Below are positions 1 to 11,651 of a stretch of 13,908 nucleotides of DNA, in pieces. Origin of the DNA: Discostella pseudostelligera (lineage: Eukaryota > Bacillariophyta > Thalassiosirophyceae > Thalassiosirales > Thalassiosiraceae); assembly GCA_036940085.1 (NCBI GenBank), contig JALLBK010000439.1, forward strand, positions 1 to 13,908, read 5' to 3'. The notes under the pieces were generated by a model. It was not told the origin of the DNA. It was given only the letters and a program-made list of their open reading frames with translations, and did not search any database. Numbering within the stretch: position 1 is the first letter of the stretch; every line of letters starts with the position of its first letter. The position numbers and the translations under genes were made by a program.

Positions 1-53
<53 letters not shown>

Positions 54-54
54 C
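1..54. repeat. (AAC)18 trinucleotide microsatellite
   Basis: Eighteen uninterrupted AAC units open the window and may continue to its left. All three forward frames are free of stops across it, so an open frame here says nothing about coding. Confidence 0.97.
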
Positions 55-297
55 TCTCGCCGCTGCCAACAACAAATCTTGCCGACAACAACAACAAATC
101 TTGCTCCCGACGACAACAACAAATCTTGCCGACAACAACAACTCTCGCCGCTGCCAACAACAAATCTTGCTGCTGCCAACAACAACTCTCGCTCCCGACG
201 ACAACAACAACAACAACTCTCGCTGCTGCCAACAACAACTCTTGCCGACAACAACAACAAATCTCGCTCCCGACGACAACAACAAATCTTGCCGTCA
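55..297. repeat. Imperfect CAA-based minisatellite
   Basis: The (AAC)18 run grades into diverged units of about 18-28 bp. Each unit has a CAA-rich head followed by one of a few tails: CTCTCGCCGCTGCC, AAATCTTGCCGAC or CTCCCGACGAC. The tails recur in mixed order, as expected from slippage and unequal exchange. Forward frames stay open through the array (Asn/Gln/Thr-rich translations), and the frame open from base 1 runs on to a stop at 490-492. I see no start, domain or codon signal making this a gene, although the 3' end of a low-complexity protein lying to the left cannot be excluded. Confidence 0.85.
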
Positions 298-792
298 ATA
301 AAATGGAAGCAATCATTAGGGTGTTGCCCATGGCTGTCCGACGAGTGGTGCTGGTGCTGCTGGTGCTCCATACGGATTCCATCACATCGGCATGATCATC
401 ATTCTGATGGTGACTACGATGATGATTATGATTATGATGAAGACGAGGAGCACCTGATGGCAATGAAGCCGATGATGTGGGTGTACGAATAGATGTTGTC
501 ACCCATGATGGGCTGCTACAATGAAATGCCGATGTGATCACCGACGACGACGACACTAGCAGCGAGTAGGTGATGATTGAGAGTAGTGTCATTGACGATT
601 TCGTACTCGATATCATTATTCAGTTATGGTTATGCTTTCACCAGATATGAGGAAGATCATGATCATGGTGCATGGTGATGCGGGTTGCTTCTTGTTGATG
701 GCCACGACGCGGCGCGTACGTGTTCTCTCTTCCCGCCAATTTTGCCACAATCTTCTTCGCCATTGTTTCGCTCTCGTGACGCCGGACAGACG

Positions 793-828
<36 letters not shown>

Positions 829-906
829 CATGGCGGCCGCCGTATGGTAGCGTACTACACCCGCCCCCATCCACTACCTCTCTTCCAATGATCCAGCAGT
901 CCTACA
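298..906. other. Non-coding stretch upstream of the SPCA gene
   Basis: No gene is recognised here. The stretch is rich in GAT/GAC triplets, notably around 400-460 and in the (GAC)12 run at 793-828, and these give spurious poly-Asp, poly-Thr or poly-Val/Arg frames on both strands. A TTCCCGCC octamer (the reverse complement of GGCGGGAA) lies at 730-737. The stretch presumably contains the promoter and 5' UTR of the ATPase gene at 907, but no core promoter element is clear. Confidence 0.6.
793..828. repeat. (GAC)12 trinucleotide repeat
   Basis: Twelve perfect GAC units lie about 80 bp upstream of the ATPase start codon, probably in its promoter or 5' UTR. Open frames on both strands here (poly-Asp, poly-Thr, poly-Val/Arg) are products of the repeat. 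Confidence 0.95.
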
Positions 907-4819
<3,913 letters not shown>

Positions 4820-4909
4820 AGAATTGAGTAGATGGGAATTCTTCTTGTACATAAGGAATTGCAACTGAATCATCTGATATTAGTACCATACCTCGATTAA
4901 AAAGGCTCA

Positions 4910-6229
4910 TTAATTAGGACTAAGAAATCCAAACAGCCCATCCAAGATATTATTGCCGGCAAACGCAAACGAAGCAGGAGATGATGCACTCTTCTTCGAC
5001 GGCTGTACCTCCTCCGACTGCAAAAACTCTGCAATGTATTGTGCCGTAACCTCCGGCTGTTCCAAATGTGGGACATGTCCACACTCTTCAATCCACCGCA
5101 ATTGTGCATTAGGCATGGTGTCAATGAACTTATTGGCAAACTCTTTCCCATCCAATATGCCATCCTGCCGTCCCCAGAGGACCAATGTTGGTACATCAAT
5201 CTTTGCTACCTTCTCCTTCGGTCGAAAGCCCCCACTTTGCATAAAGCTTAGCATCCCATCCTCCCACCCCTCACGTAAACAATGCAAACGACCAATTTTC
5301 TGTGCGTCTTCGGTGGCATAGGTTTCAACATCATAATATGACATGCGGTTGGCTGATTGACGCAATGATATGGATTGCAATACCTTGATGCCAGCACGGG
5401 CCAATGGGACCGGAAGGAAGGACATGGGGCCGATGCCGTCGACGAATCCTTGGGCGTCAATTAGGACTGCACCACGTACAAATCCTTTGTCGCTGGTATT
5501 GCTGCTGGTGGTGGTGTCAATGTCACTTCTATCTACAGCAGCAGCATCATCGTCACTAATGCTTCTTCGAACAATATTCTCTGCCGCAAACTCAATCACC
5601 GCTGCACCACCCAAACTAGCACCCCCCACTACCACCTCATCATCGTTTCCCACAACTTTCCAAAAGCCGGAGAGTGCTTCCACCTTGGCCTTCGCGGAGT
5701 AACTCTTGACGGACGAATCGCCCAATTGAGTATATCCCCATCCTAATAGATCGACACAGTACACATCAATGCCCAATGCGGCTAGCTTTGGACCAAGACG
5801 ACGATATTCAAGTGACGAGGAGTCAAAGCCATGCACGAGGAGTATTGGCAAGACTTTATTATATTGTGTAGATTTTTGTTTTGGTTTCTCCGCCTGCCAG
5901 TGAATAAATGAAATACCAACATATCCAGTATCACTAACCTCCTTTGATACAGGGACCATGACACGTTTCATTTGCTTTGCGGCATCGATGCATGCTGAGT
6001 CGGATATTTGATTATTGGTAATGGAGTCGAGGGGTGGTGTGAAGGTGAGATCTTCTTGAATGCCTTTTAATGTAGCGCCGAGCGATGTAGAAAGGGGTTG
6101 TTGTGAAGGAGTGGCCGAAGATAATGATGATGTTGGAGCGATGAAGGCAGATGTCGATGCGGGTGCCGATATGGCGGCAAAAGATGCCGTCGCCATGGCC
6201 ATGGCGCTGGTACGACGAGAGAATTTCAT
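4910..6229 (-). CDS. Plastid-targeted alpha/beta-hydrolase fold protein
   Basis: Single-exon gene of 439 residues, convergent with the ATPase gene (stop codons 90 bp apart). The N-terminus is a hydrophobic, Ala/Ser-rich signal peptide that ends in TSA-FIAP around residues 27-32. It is followed by a Ser/Thr-rich, acid-poor stretch, the bipartite pre-sequence with Phe at +1 that diatoms use to import proteins into their complex plastid. The mature part has the core of an alpha/beta-hydrolase: HGF (133-135, oxyanion loop), the nucleophile elbow GGASLGG with Ser205, the acid in WGRQDG (Asp356) and the catalytic His in ECGHVPHLEQP (His385). All three triad residues are present, so it should be active. 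Residues about 223-250 are a low-complexity Asp/Ser/Thr insert between the elbow and the cap region. The substrate cannot be read from sequence; the family includes esterases, lipases, haloperoxidase-like enzymes, epoxide hydrolases and chlorophyll-catabolism enzymes. Confidence 0.88.
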   Translation of the reverse strand: MKFSRRTSAMAMATASFAAISAPASTSAFIAPTSSLSSATPSQQPLSTSLGATLKGIQEDLTFTPPLDSITNNQISDSACIDAAKQMKRVMVPVSKEVSDTGYVGISFIHWQAEKPKQKSTQYNKVLPILLVHGFDSSSLEYRRLGPKLAALGIDVYCVDLLGWGYTQLGDSSVKSYSAKAKVEALSGFWKVVGNDDEVVVGGASLGGAAVIEFAAENIVRRSISDDDAAAVDRSDIDTTTSSNTSDKGFVRGAVLIDAQGFVDGIGPMSFLPVPLARAGIKVLQSISLRQSANRMSYYDVETYATEDAQKIGRLHCLREGWEDGMLSFMQSGGFRPKEKVAKIDVPTLVLWGRQDGILDGKEFANKFIDTMPNAQLRWIEECGHVPHLEQPEVTAQYIAEFLQSEEVQPSKKSASSPASFAFAGNNILDGLFGFLSPN

Positions 6230-6392
6230 GGTTGGTGGATAGTATCGCTACCTCTCTAGATCTAGATAGCAGTCGAATTCGAAGAAGTATCTATGATATC
6301 TTACTACTCCTACCCATAGTGACCTCACCGTCGCCGTCGTCGTTCATGGTGCAGGTGGTCGGCGGACCAGTGACGTGTTTCCAACTCGAAAT

Positions 6393-6402
6393 GGCGGGAA
6401 AA
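6393..6402 (-). promoter_or_regulatory. E2F/DP-like site GGCGGGAAAA (site 1)
   Basis: Read on the minus strand this is TTTTCCCGCC, which fits the E2F consensus TTTSSCGC (TTTCCCGC). It lies 126 bp upstream of the RFC start codon. E2F control of replication-factor genes is well known in animals and plants. That the site works in this organism is inference. Confidence 0.5.
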
Positions 6403-6447
6403 TAGATACTCCTATGTCCTATCAGCTCCTATGTACGTGGCGAAAAT

Positions 6448-6455
6448 GGCGGGAA
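6448..6455 (-). promoter_or_regulatory. E2F/DP-like site GGCGGGAA (site 2)
   Basis: A second copy of the octamer lies 73 bp upstream of the RFC start codon. It sits in the context AAAATGGCGGGAA, close to the AAATGGCGGGAA context of site 1. Two similar sites about 55 bp apart are better support than either alone. Confidence 0.45.
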
Positions 6456-6527
6456 GAGAAGATGTGCCACCTCTCGAGCTAGCGATGCTCGCTCCAACTC
6501 CAAATCCATGCCGACGACACCGCGACC

Positions 6528-7900
6528 ATGGCATCCGCCGCAACGACTACCGCCAATACCACTAGCACCATGTTGTCCGCAGCCACACCCTGGGTGGAGA
6601 AATATCGTCCAAAATCATTAACGGACGTCTCGCACCAAACTGAAATCATCTCCACGCTCACCAATGCCGTCGAGACGAATCGGTTGCCACATTTGCTATT
6701 TTATGGTCCACCTGGGGTACGAAAATTATTATACATTCGCCTTTAGTTTGGCATGATGATGCACTCTGTCCTTTAGACCATGTAGTAGATTCACTCATAC
6801 TCTGATCATTTATTTCTCATCATCATTTTGTATCATCGTTGCCTTTGCATCCCATCGATACACTCAAATCACATCACATGACATGACACATCCAAAAGAC
6901 GGGCAAGACATCAGTAGCATTGGCACTATGTCGTCAATTGTACGATCCTACCCAAATGAAACGTCGTGTATTAGAATTGAATGCCAGTGATGAACGTGGA
7001 ATAAGTGTCGTACGAGATAAGATTAAACATTTTGCCAGTCTTGCTGTTGGATCTTCGGGTAGCGGTGGTGCTGGGGGTGGTGGAAAAGGGACAAAGAAGA
7101 AGAATTTCTTTGGCAAAAAATCAGATGCTGGTAGCAAGAATGATGATGCCATGGATGTAGATGATGGTGAAGAGGAGGCACCACCCACAAAAAAGTATCC
7201 CAATCCACCCTTCAAAATTATCATCCTCGATGAGGCCGATACCGTCACACGTGACGCCCAGGCGGCATTGCGTCGGGTCATTGAGGCCTATTCGAAGGTA
7301 ACGCGCTTCATTCTCATTTGCAATTATGTCACGCGCATTATTGAGCCATTGGCAAGTCGGTGTGCGAAATTCCGTTTTGCACCACTCCCGGTATCGAGTA
7401 TGAAGGAACGTATTATGTACATTGCCCATGAGGAGGAGTGTTACTTTGAGGAAGGGAAGGATGATGAGGTGATTGATGAGATTTTGAATTTGAGTCAGGG
7501 TGATATGAGAAGGGCAGTGACTACACTCCAATCGGCGCATTCCTTGAGTGGTGGTAAGGATGGGGATGCCATAAAGAAGGAATCGATTGCTGAAATGGCT
7601 GGGTTACCTCCCGCCACATTGATCGATGGATTGATTGATGTATTGAATGGAAAGAGCTTTGACAATATGAGAAAATATGTTCAAGATATTGTATTGGAAG
7701 GATATTCGGCAGAGTATGTTTTGAGTGCATTGATGGCGAAGATAATTGATTTGGATGATATTAGTGATGAGGCCAAGGCAATCATTGCGGTGAAGGTGGC
7801 GGAGTCGGATAGGAATTTGATAGATGGAAGTGATGAAACGCTGCAACTTTTGGCTGTGTGCTCAATTGCGTTGGAGCAATTCAAAAAGAAGAAGATTTGA
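6528..7900 (+). CDS. RFC4: Replication factor C small subunit, RFC4 type (two exons)
   Basis: AAA+ clamp-loader subunit that, with the other RFC subunits, opens PCNA and loads it on primer-template junctions in the nucleus. Exons 6528-6716 and 6899-7900, with a 182-bp GT-AG intron, give 396 residues. The intron splits Walker A between GPPG and TGKT; splicing restores GPPGTGKT at 60-67, strong support for the model. Other landmarks: PWVEKYRPK near the N-terminus, [11 protein letters not shown], Walker B with LDEAD (Asp174-Asp177), sensor-1 region [16 protein letters not shown] with the SRC motif at 216-218, then the usual lid and collar helices to the end. The IIEPL-SRC-KFRF block and the family ending match human RFC4 (p37, yeast Rfc2) better than the other small subunits, by recall and not by search. 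Unusual is an insert of about 50 residues (roughly 112-163): Gly/Ser-rich, then Lys-rich, then acidic, between the ASDERGI region and Walker B. A second in-frame ATG at 6570 (residue 15) could be the true start. Confidence 0.93.
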
Positions 7901-8021
7901 GTACCAACGATATGAGAGACAATGATACAATCCAACATTCAGAGGATGCTATATATTTATCAAATAATAATCCAATTCTCGATCATCGAGTTGAAGTAAT
8001 GGCATTTTTTTAGTTGACATG
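7901..8021. other. Convergent 3' intergenic spacer between RFC and PACRG genes
   Basis: These 121 bp hold both 3' ends. The sequence is AT-rich, and no clear polyadenylation signal can be assigned to either gene. The perfect 14-bp palindrome GTTGACATGTCAAC at 8013-8026 overlaps the PACRG stop codon. Confidence 0.6.
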
Positions 8022-8951
8022 TCAACGAATGATTACACTCTCATACACTGGCACAAAGTATTTGATATTAATAAAGGCATCTTTGCCACCATGCGTCTCA
8101 AACGCCTCCAACGTCTCCATGATAAGTCCACCTAGATTGTTCCGTTTCCGTTGTCCATAATCAATACGGTCACCCAAGTTCTCATTCTTACGTATGAATA
8201 TGTTCAAGACAGGAAGGATTTGTCGATAGTACGGTACCAATGCTTGACCGACAAGGTTTTTCTCTTGGTCGCACTTCACAAGGGCCTGCAATACCTTCAA
8301 TACCTTGGCAATAACCGATCGATCACGTGTATTCAACGCCGTCTTTATTGGGATAATCAATTGCGGTATGACGGGGACAATTTTGCTCGATCCGACTTGC
8401 ATCATATCATACACGCCCTGTTCAGAGAGGAATGCATAGGGCATTTCGACTTCGCGCAATCCATCAAAGAATATGGGGAGGTAATGCTGGAAGTCGAGGC
8501 GTTCAATTGCCACCTTCCATGCCACCTTGTTGTGGCAGCTACCATGCTCGATTTGCACCGGAAGATCACCACGCTCGTAGAATCGACGGAATTCCGTATT
8601 GGGTGGATTTGGACGCTCCATAAATGCCGGAAAGTCAACCTTCTTTTGTCCCGTCTTTGTGGGTGTGACATTTTCATCTGGAAAGTCGGGAGGGGTATCA
8701 TCCTTGGGTGGTGGACACAATGTCCCACCCTGACCAGTGTGTCGACGCATGAATTTCTCGGGTGTTTTCCGTTCTGTCTTTTTGGAGAATGAAAAGGCAC
8801 TTACATTCAAGTCTTTCGTTGGGAGGGACTCGTGTCCTCCTGGACGGACTTTTATTTGCCGTGTGTTGGTAGTGTCGAAACAGGAACCGGTCTCGACGAA
8901 GATGGGATGCCTTGGCCTCATCTTAATGTCAGATTGAGGAGCCTGAGACAT
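8022..8951 (-). CDS. PACRG: Parkin co-regulated gene protein (PACRG), axonemal inner-junction protein
   Basis: PACRG is a microtubule-inner-junction protein which, with FAP20, closes the B-tubule onto the A-tubule in cilia and flagella. The predicted product is 309 residues with no intron. The N-terminal 110 residues are variable and basic/Pro-rich. From about residue 120 the conserved PACRG core begins: [33 protein letters not shown], then [47 protein letters not shown] and [15 protein letters not shown] at the C-terminus. These armadillo-like helices match the family in order and length, apart from a short extra segment (KCDQEKNL, about 226-233). I chose ATG8951 because the residues before it look like translated UTR. 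An in-frame ATG at 9050 would add 33 unremarkable residues. It is convergent with RFC. Since PACRG works only in axonemes as far as known, it implies a flagellated life stage. Confidence 0.94.
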   Translation of the reverse strand: MSQAPQSDIKMRPRHPIFVETGSCFDTTNTRQIKVRPGGHESLPTKDLNVSAFSFSKKTERKTPEKFMRRHTGQGGTLCPPPKDDTPPDFPDENVTPTKTGQKKVDFPAFMERPNPPNTEFRRFYERGDLPVQIEHGSCHNKVAWKVAIERLDFQHYLPIFFDGLREVEMPYAFLSEQGVYDMMQVGSSKIVPVIPQLIIPIKTALNTRDRSVIAKVLKVLQALVKCDQEKNLVGQALVPYYRQILPVLNIFIRKNENLGDRIDYGQRKRNNLGGLIMETLEAFETHGGKDAFINIKYFVPVYESVIIR

Positions 8952-9063
8952 CGTGTTTCTTGCCCTGGATGATATTGTGGCTTCAATTTTGATGTAATAT
9001 CCGGTTGCCGTGCAATTCTCGACGATGATTGATGAAGAAGTGATTGGCATTGGCGTCGACCGT

Positions 9064-9208
9064 CGCCGTTGAACAAAAATGAAACTGGTTCATTTGATGT
9101 TTTGAGGTTTTCAAAAATTAGATTTGGTCGCTTGGNCGCCGTTGAACAAAAATGAAACTGGTTCATTTGATGTTTTGAGGTTTTCAAAAATTAGATTTGG
9201 TCGCTTGG
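9064..9208. repeat. 72-bp exact direct repeat around a single N (assembly scar 1)
   Basis: Bases 9064-9135 and 9137-9208 are identical over 72 bp and are separated only by the N at 9136. This is the form of two contigs whose ends overlap but were joined with a one-base gap instead of being merged. The true sequence almost certainly holds one copy. It lies in the 5' region of PACRG, upstream of both candidate start codons. Confidence 0.93.
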
Positions 9209-9794
9209 TCTTCCACTGTGACCACTCGGCACTGCATCGACAAATGAACAATGTTGCTCAATCGAGATAATTGGCCATATCGACGACGACTTTCATCGTA
9301 TTCATTGATCTTGGGTGTTGAGGTTGATGGTTTGAGACGACGAGAAGTGGCGGGAACGTCAATATGGCCTTCACACTCCATCTCCGTACTTATGTAAACT
9401 TTTCCAAGCTCGCCTCACATTGAGAATAGTTTGTTTCATGTCTACTGTAGGGAAAGATGAATGACACCACGCAATGAGAACATCTGGCGTCGCGCGTCGC
9501 GGCGAGCCTCGGGCCTCGACGACGGCCGAGAAATTACACCTCACTCCTTGGCTCTGCGGTGAGCTCAAGCCAACACATCACTCCATGCCGTGTAATCTAT
9601 GCGGTAGGGCAATGACGTTACCAAATCCCTGGATGATTCGACAAGCACAGTGCGCAATGATATTATCTACTGTCGGCATGTATGGCTATGGCCAGTTCTT
9701 GACGTTGATCGCCAATCGAGTGCAACCGTCAAGTTAGCGATCTTTATCGCCGCGTCATGCGCCATATTATCTGTCTTACGCCAAGACAATGACC

Positions 9795-9819
9795 ATGGCA
9801 TGGCATGGCATGGCATGGC
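9795..9819. repeat. (ATGGC)5 pentanucleotide repeat
   Basis: Five perfect ATGGC units lie about 120 bp upstream of the start codon of the unrecognised gene at 9936. It is a small simple-sequence locus with no evident function. Confidence 0.9.
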
Positions 9820-9935
9820 CGGACATGCCGCTGCTCCTACCAACGAACCACTCCTCGGCAGGCAGCCATTACTCGAACACCCTCTTTGAAACTTGTTAGA
9901 TAGTTGTTACCGAAAATAGTCGAGTAGGGAGAGCA

Positions 9936-11632
9936 ATGGCGTGCACGGCGGACAGCGGTGGCAATGACGCCGCCGATGACGAGTTGGAGGAGGCGACCAA
10001 CGATTATTCATCCTANCACGGCGGACAGCGGTGGCAATGACGCCGCCGATGACGAGTTGGAGGAGGCGACCAACGATTATTCATCCTACTGGCAGAGCAT
10101 TCCCGATCCACCCACACCCATCAAGGTATTATCAGCAACAGCAGCAGTAGCATCATCTGGTCCAATAGAAGTGATTGATACGTCAGCGATGGGAGAGGAT
10201 GCTGCAGTGACAGCAGCAGGAGCAGAATCACAGCGCCATCACCATCATCAGCTGCGGCAGGAGCGGAAAAGGAATTCCTACGCGTTTCGAGATGTTACCA
10301 ACCATCCTCCAACAGTAAATTTGAAATGCAATGCGAATCATGTTGTGGCAGATGCAAACAAGGTCGCCACTTCGTCGTTTTCAGTACTCGCTGGTGCGCG
10401 TCATAGTAGCAATGTTGTAGTTGGTGACGAAAATATCAATACTGAGCCAATGAGGAAGACGAAACGATTGAGACGGCATACGCTCCTTTCCAACAACAGT
10501 CAAGGTGCGGTGCTACCCGTGGCAAAATTAAATACTGCTCATACAATAACAACCTGCCAAAGCGATCCCAGTACTACCAGCAACTGGGAAAGTAGTGCAT
10601 GTACAAGTATGGAGAGCATGATTCGGCTTGNAAAGCGATCCCAGTACTACCAGCAACTGGGAAAGTAGTGCATGTACAAGTATGGAGAGCATGATTCGGC
10701 TTGTACGGAAATACTACTCCCTTCCCATCAAAAACCGAATTCACGTAGCCAACGAAATCGAAGCACTCTCGGGGTATCCAATGCCAGGACACGCCACGAA
10801 TAATTACTACACCCAAAGCAAGGAGGAATTTGTTCTCAAAGTCCAACCAATTGTTCAAGCTATGGAAGATCGGAAACATTTTGATGTGCTGGAGGCTGAA
10901 AAGTACACAAATTGCCATGTTGTGAAGGATGTTGACAAGAGAGGAGGAGGATTTTGTTATTCTGATGTCAATACTGGAGAAGAAATTGAGGCACAGGATT
11001 ATAAGTTACGGTATACTGCCATGCTTGATGAGAAGCGTCGGAGACGAAAGGAGATGGCTGCAGATAATGATGACGATTGCGACGAGAACGGTTGTCGTCG
11101 AGGAGATGCAGACAGTGACTCCCGCCATTCTGATGTTGTCGAAGAAGTGACGACCACCAGAGAAGATGGTGTTTGTGATTCATGTGATGGTGGAAGCTGC
11201 CACGAGGATGAAACAAGACGAGAATCAATTGATGACTCGAACATGGATATGGACGAGGGCGTTAGTATGGATGAATCGATCATGTCGCTCGATGAATCGG
11301 TGGTTCAAGATGATGCAACCCATTACGATACAAAAGACGCAGAATCTACTGCTGATGTGCTTGACGCTGCTTCCAGAGCTGAAGAATCATCATCCAATAG
11401 TGTCACATCGCAAAATGAAAACAAGCCGAGCGAAGGCGCACATGACGATGATGATCTTCCTTCCTCACCGCATATCCACATTGCACTGAACAGAATTCCA
11501 ACTTCAAATGATCCTCGCGTACTTGCAGCTCGAACGAGATTGTGGCTTGCCATTGACACGGCCTTGGCGGCATACTCGAGGGAGATTCAGAAGATACAAA
11601 TTGGTGGCGGCGATGAACAACTCGAAGGATGA
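9936..11632 (+). CDS. Unrecognised acidic, probably nuclear protein (frame broken by two assembly scars)
   Basis: I do not recognise a family. As given, the frame is interrupted by two scars (N at 10016 and 10631). Each adds 73 bp and so shifts the frame by one. Collapsing both yields one uninterrupted frame from ATG9936 to TGA11630-11632: 1551 bp, 516 residues. What can be seen: an acidic start (1-25); a conserved-looking YWQSIPDPPTP (27-37); His-rich QRHHHHQ near 75-81; RNSYAFRDVTN at 88-98; a basic cluster RKTKRLRRH (149-157) that could be a nuclear localisation signal; a folded-looking core at about 200-325 rich in aromatic and charged residues; a basic stretch EKRRRRKE; and a long Asp/Glu/Ser-rich disordered part (328-460). 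The end (461-516) has a predicted helix, RVLAARTRLWLAIDTALAAYS. No membrane segment is seen. The last about 60 codons are duplicated downstream in degraded form, so this terminal module has been copied. A GGCGGGAA octamer lies far upstream at 9349. Confidence 0.8.
9944..10088. repeat. 72-bp exact direct repeat around a single N (assembly scar 2)
   Basis: Bases 9944-10015 and 10017-10088 are identical, with the N at 10016 between them. The scar falls inside the first 30 codons of the unrecognised gene and shifts its frame. Removing one copy plus the N (73 bp) joins ATG9936 to the downstream frame. Confidence 0.94.
10559..10703. repeat. 72-bp exact direct repeat around a single N (assembly scar 3)
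   Basis: Bases 10559-10630 and 10632-10703 are identical, with the N at 10631 between them. This is the same 72-bp length as the other two scars. It breaks the unrecognised gene at about codons 182-206. Removing 73 bp restores continuity into the SMIRLVRKYYSLP segment. Confidence 0.94.
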
Positions 11633-11651
11633 ACTGACACTATCACAAATG

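Larger units (their letters stand above)
6230..6527. promoter_or_regulatory. Divergent promoter region between the hydrolase and RFC genes
   Basis: These 298 bp separate two divergently transcribed start codons, so both promoters and 5' UTRs must fit here. The RFC-proximal half holds two GGCGGGAA sites and a direct repeat of CTCCTATGT at 6410-6418 and 6427-6435. The hydrolase-proximal half holds the perfect palindrome TCTAGATCTAGA at 6255-6266. No TATA box is evident. Confidence 0.65.
8952..9935. other. Divergent intergenic region between PACRG and the unrecognised gene
   Basis: No gene is supported here. Short frames exist on both strands (for example 9371-9568 minus and 9474-9737 plus), but they overlap in conflict and show no domain. 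The region holds an assembly scar at 9064-9208, a GGCGGGAA octamer at 9349-9356, a short GC-rich stretch around 9480-9535 and an (ATGGC)5 run at 9795-9819. It must contain the promoters of both flanking genes. After removal of the scar the true length is about 911 bp. Confidence 0.65.

Noticed and set aside
79..492. Open frame of 137 codons over the CAA minisatellite
   Set aside because: The listed start is not ATG, every forward frame is open across the repeat, and the translation is low complexity with no domain.
616..891. Several overlapping frames with poly-Val/Arg, poly-Thr or poly-Asp on both strands
   Set aside because: All are products of the (GAC)12 repeat; none has independent coding support.
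8151..8792. 213-codon plus-strand frame opposite PACRG
   Set aside because: It is antisense to a confidently identified gene and shows no family features.
9371..9737. Possible small genes on either strand in the PACRG/unknown intergenic region
   Set aside because: The plus and minus frames overlap each other, have no recognisable domain, and stop codons end every attempt at extension or splicing.
10100..10340. RNSYAFRDVTN in the unrecognised protein as an APC/C destruction box
   Set aside because: Only the DV-N tail fits; in the RxxLxDVxN alignment the Arg position is Ser and the Leu position is Phe, so the defining residues are missing.
9064..10703. The three 72-bp direct repeats as a mobile element, CRISPR array or real tandem repeat family
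   Set aside because: The three repeats are unrelated in sequence, each occurs exactly twice around one N, and two of them break a frame that is restored when they are collapsed.
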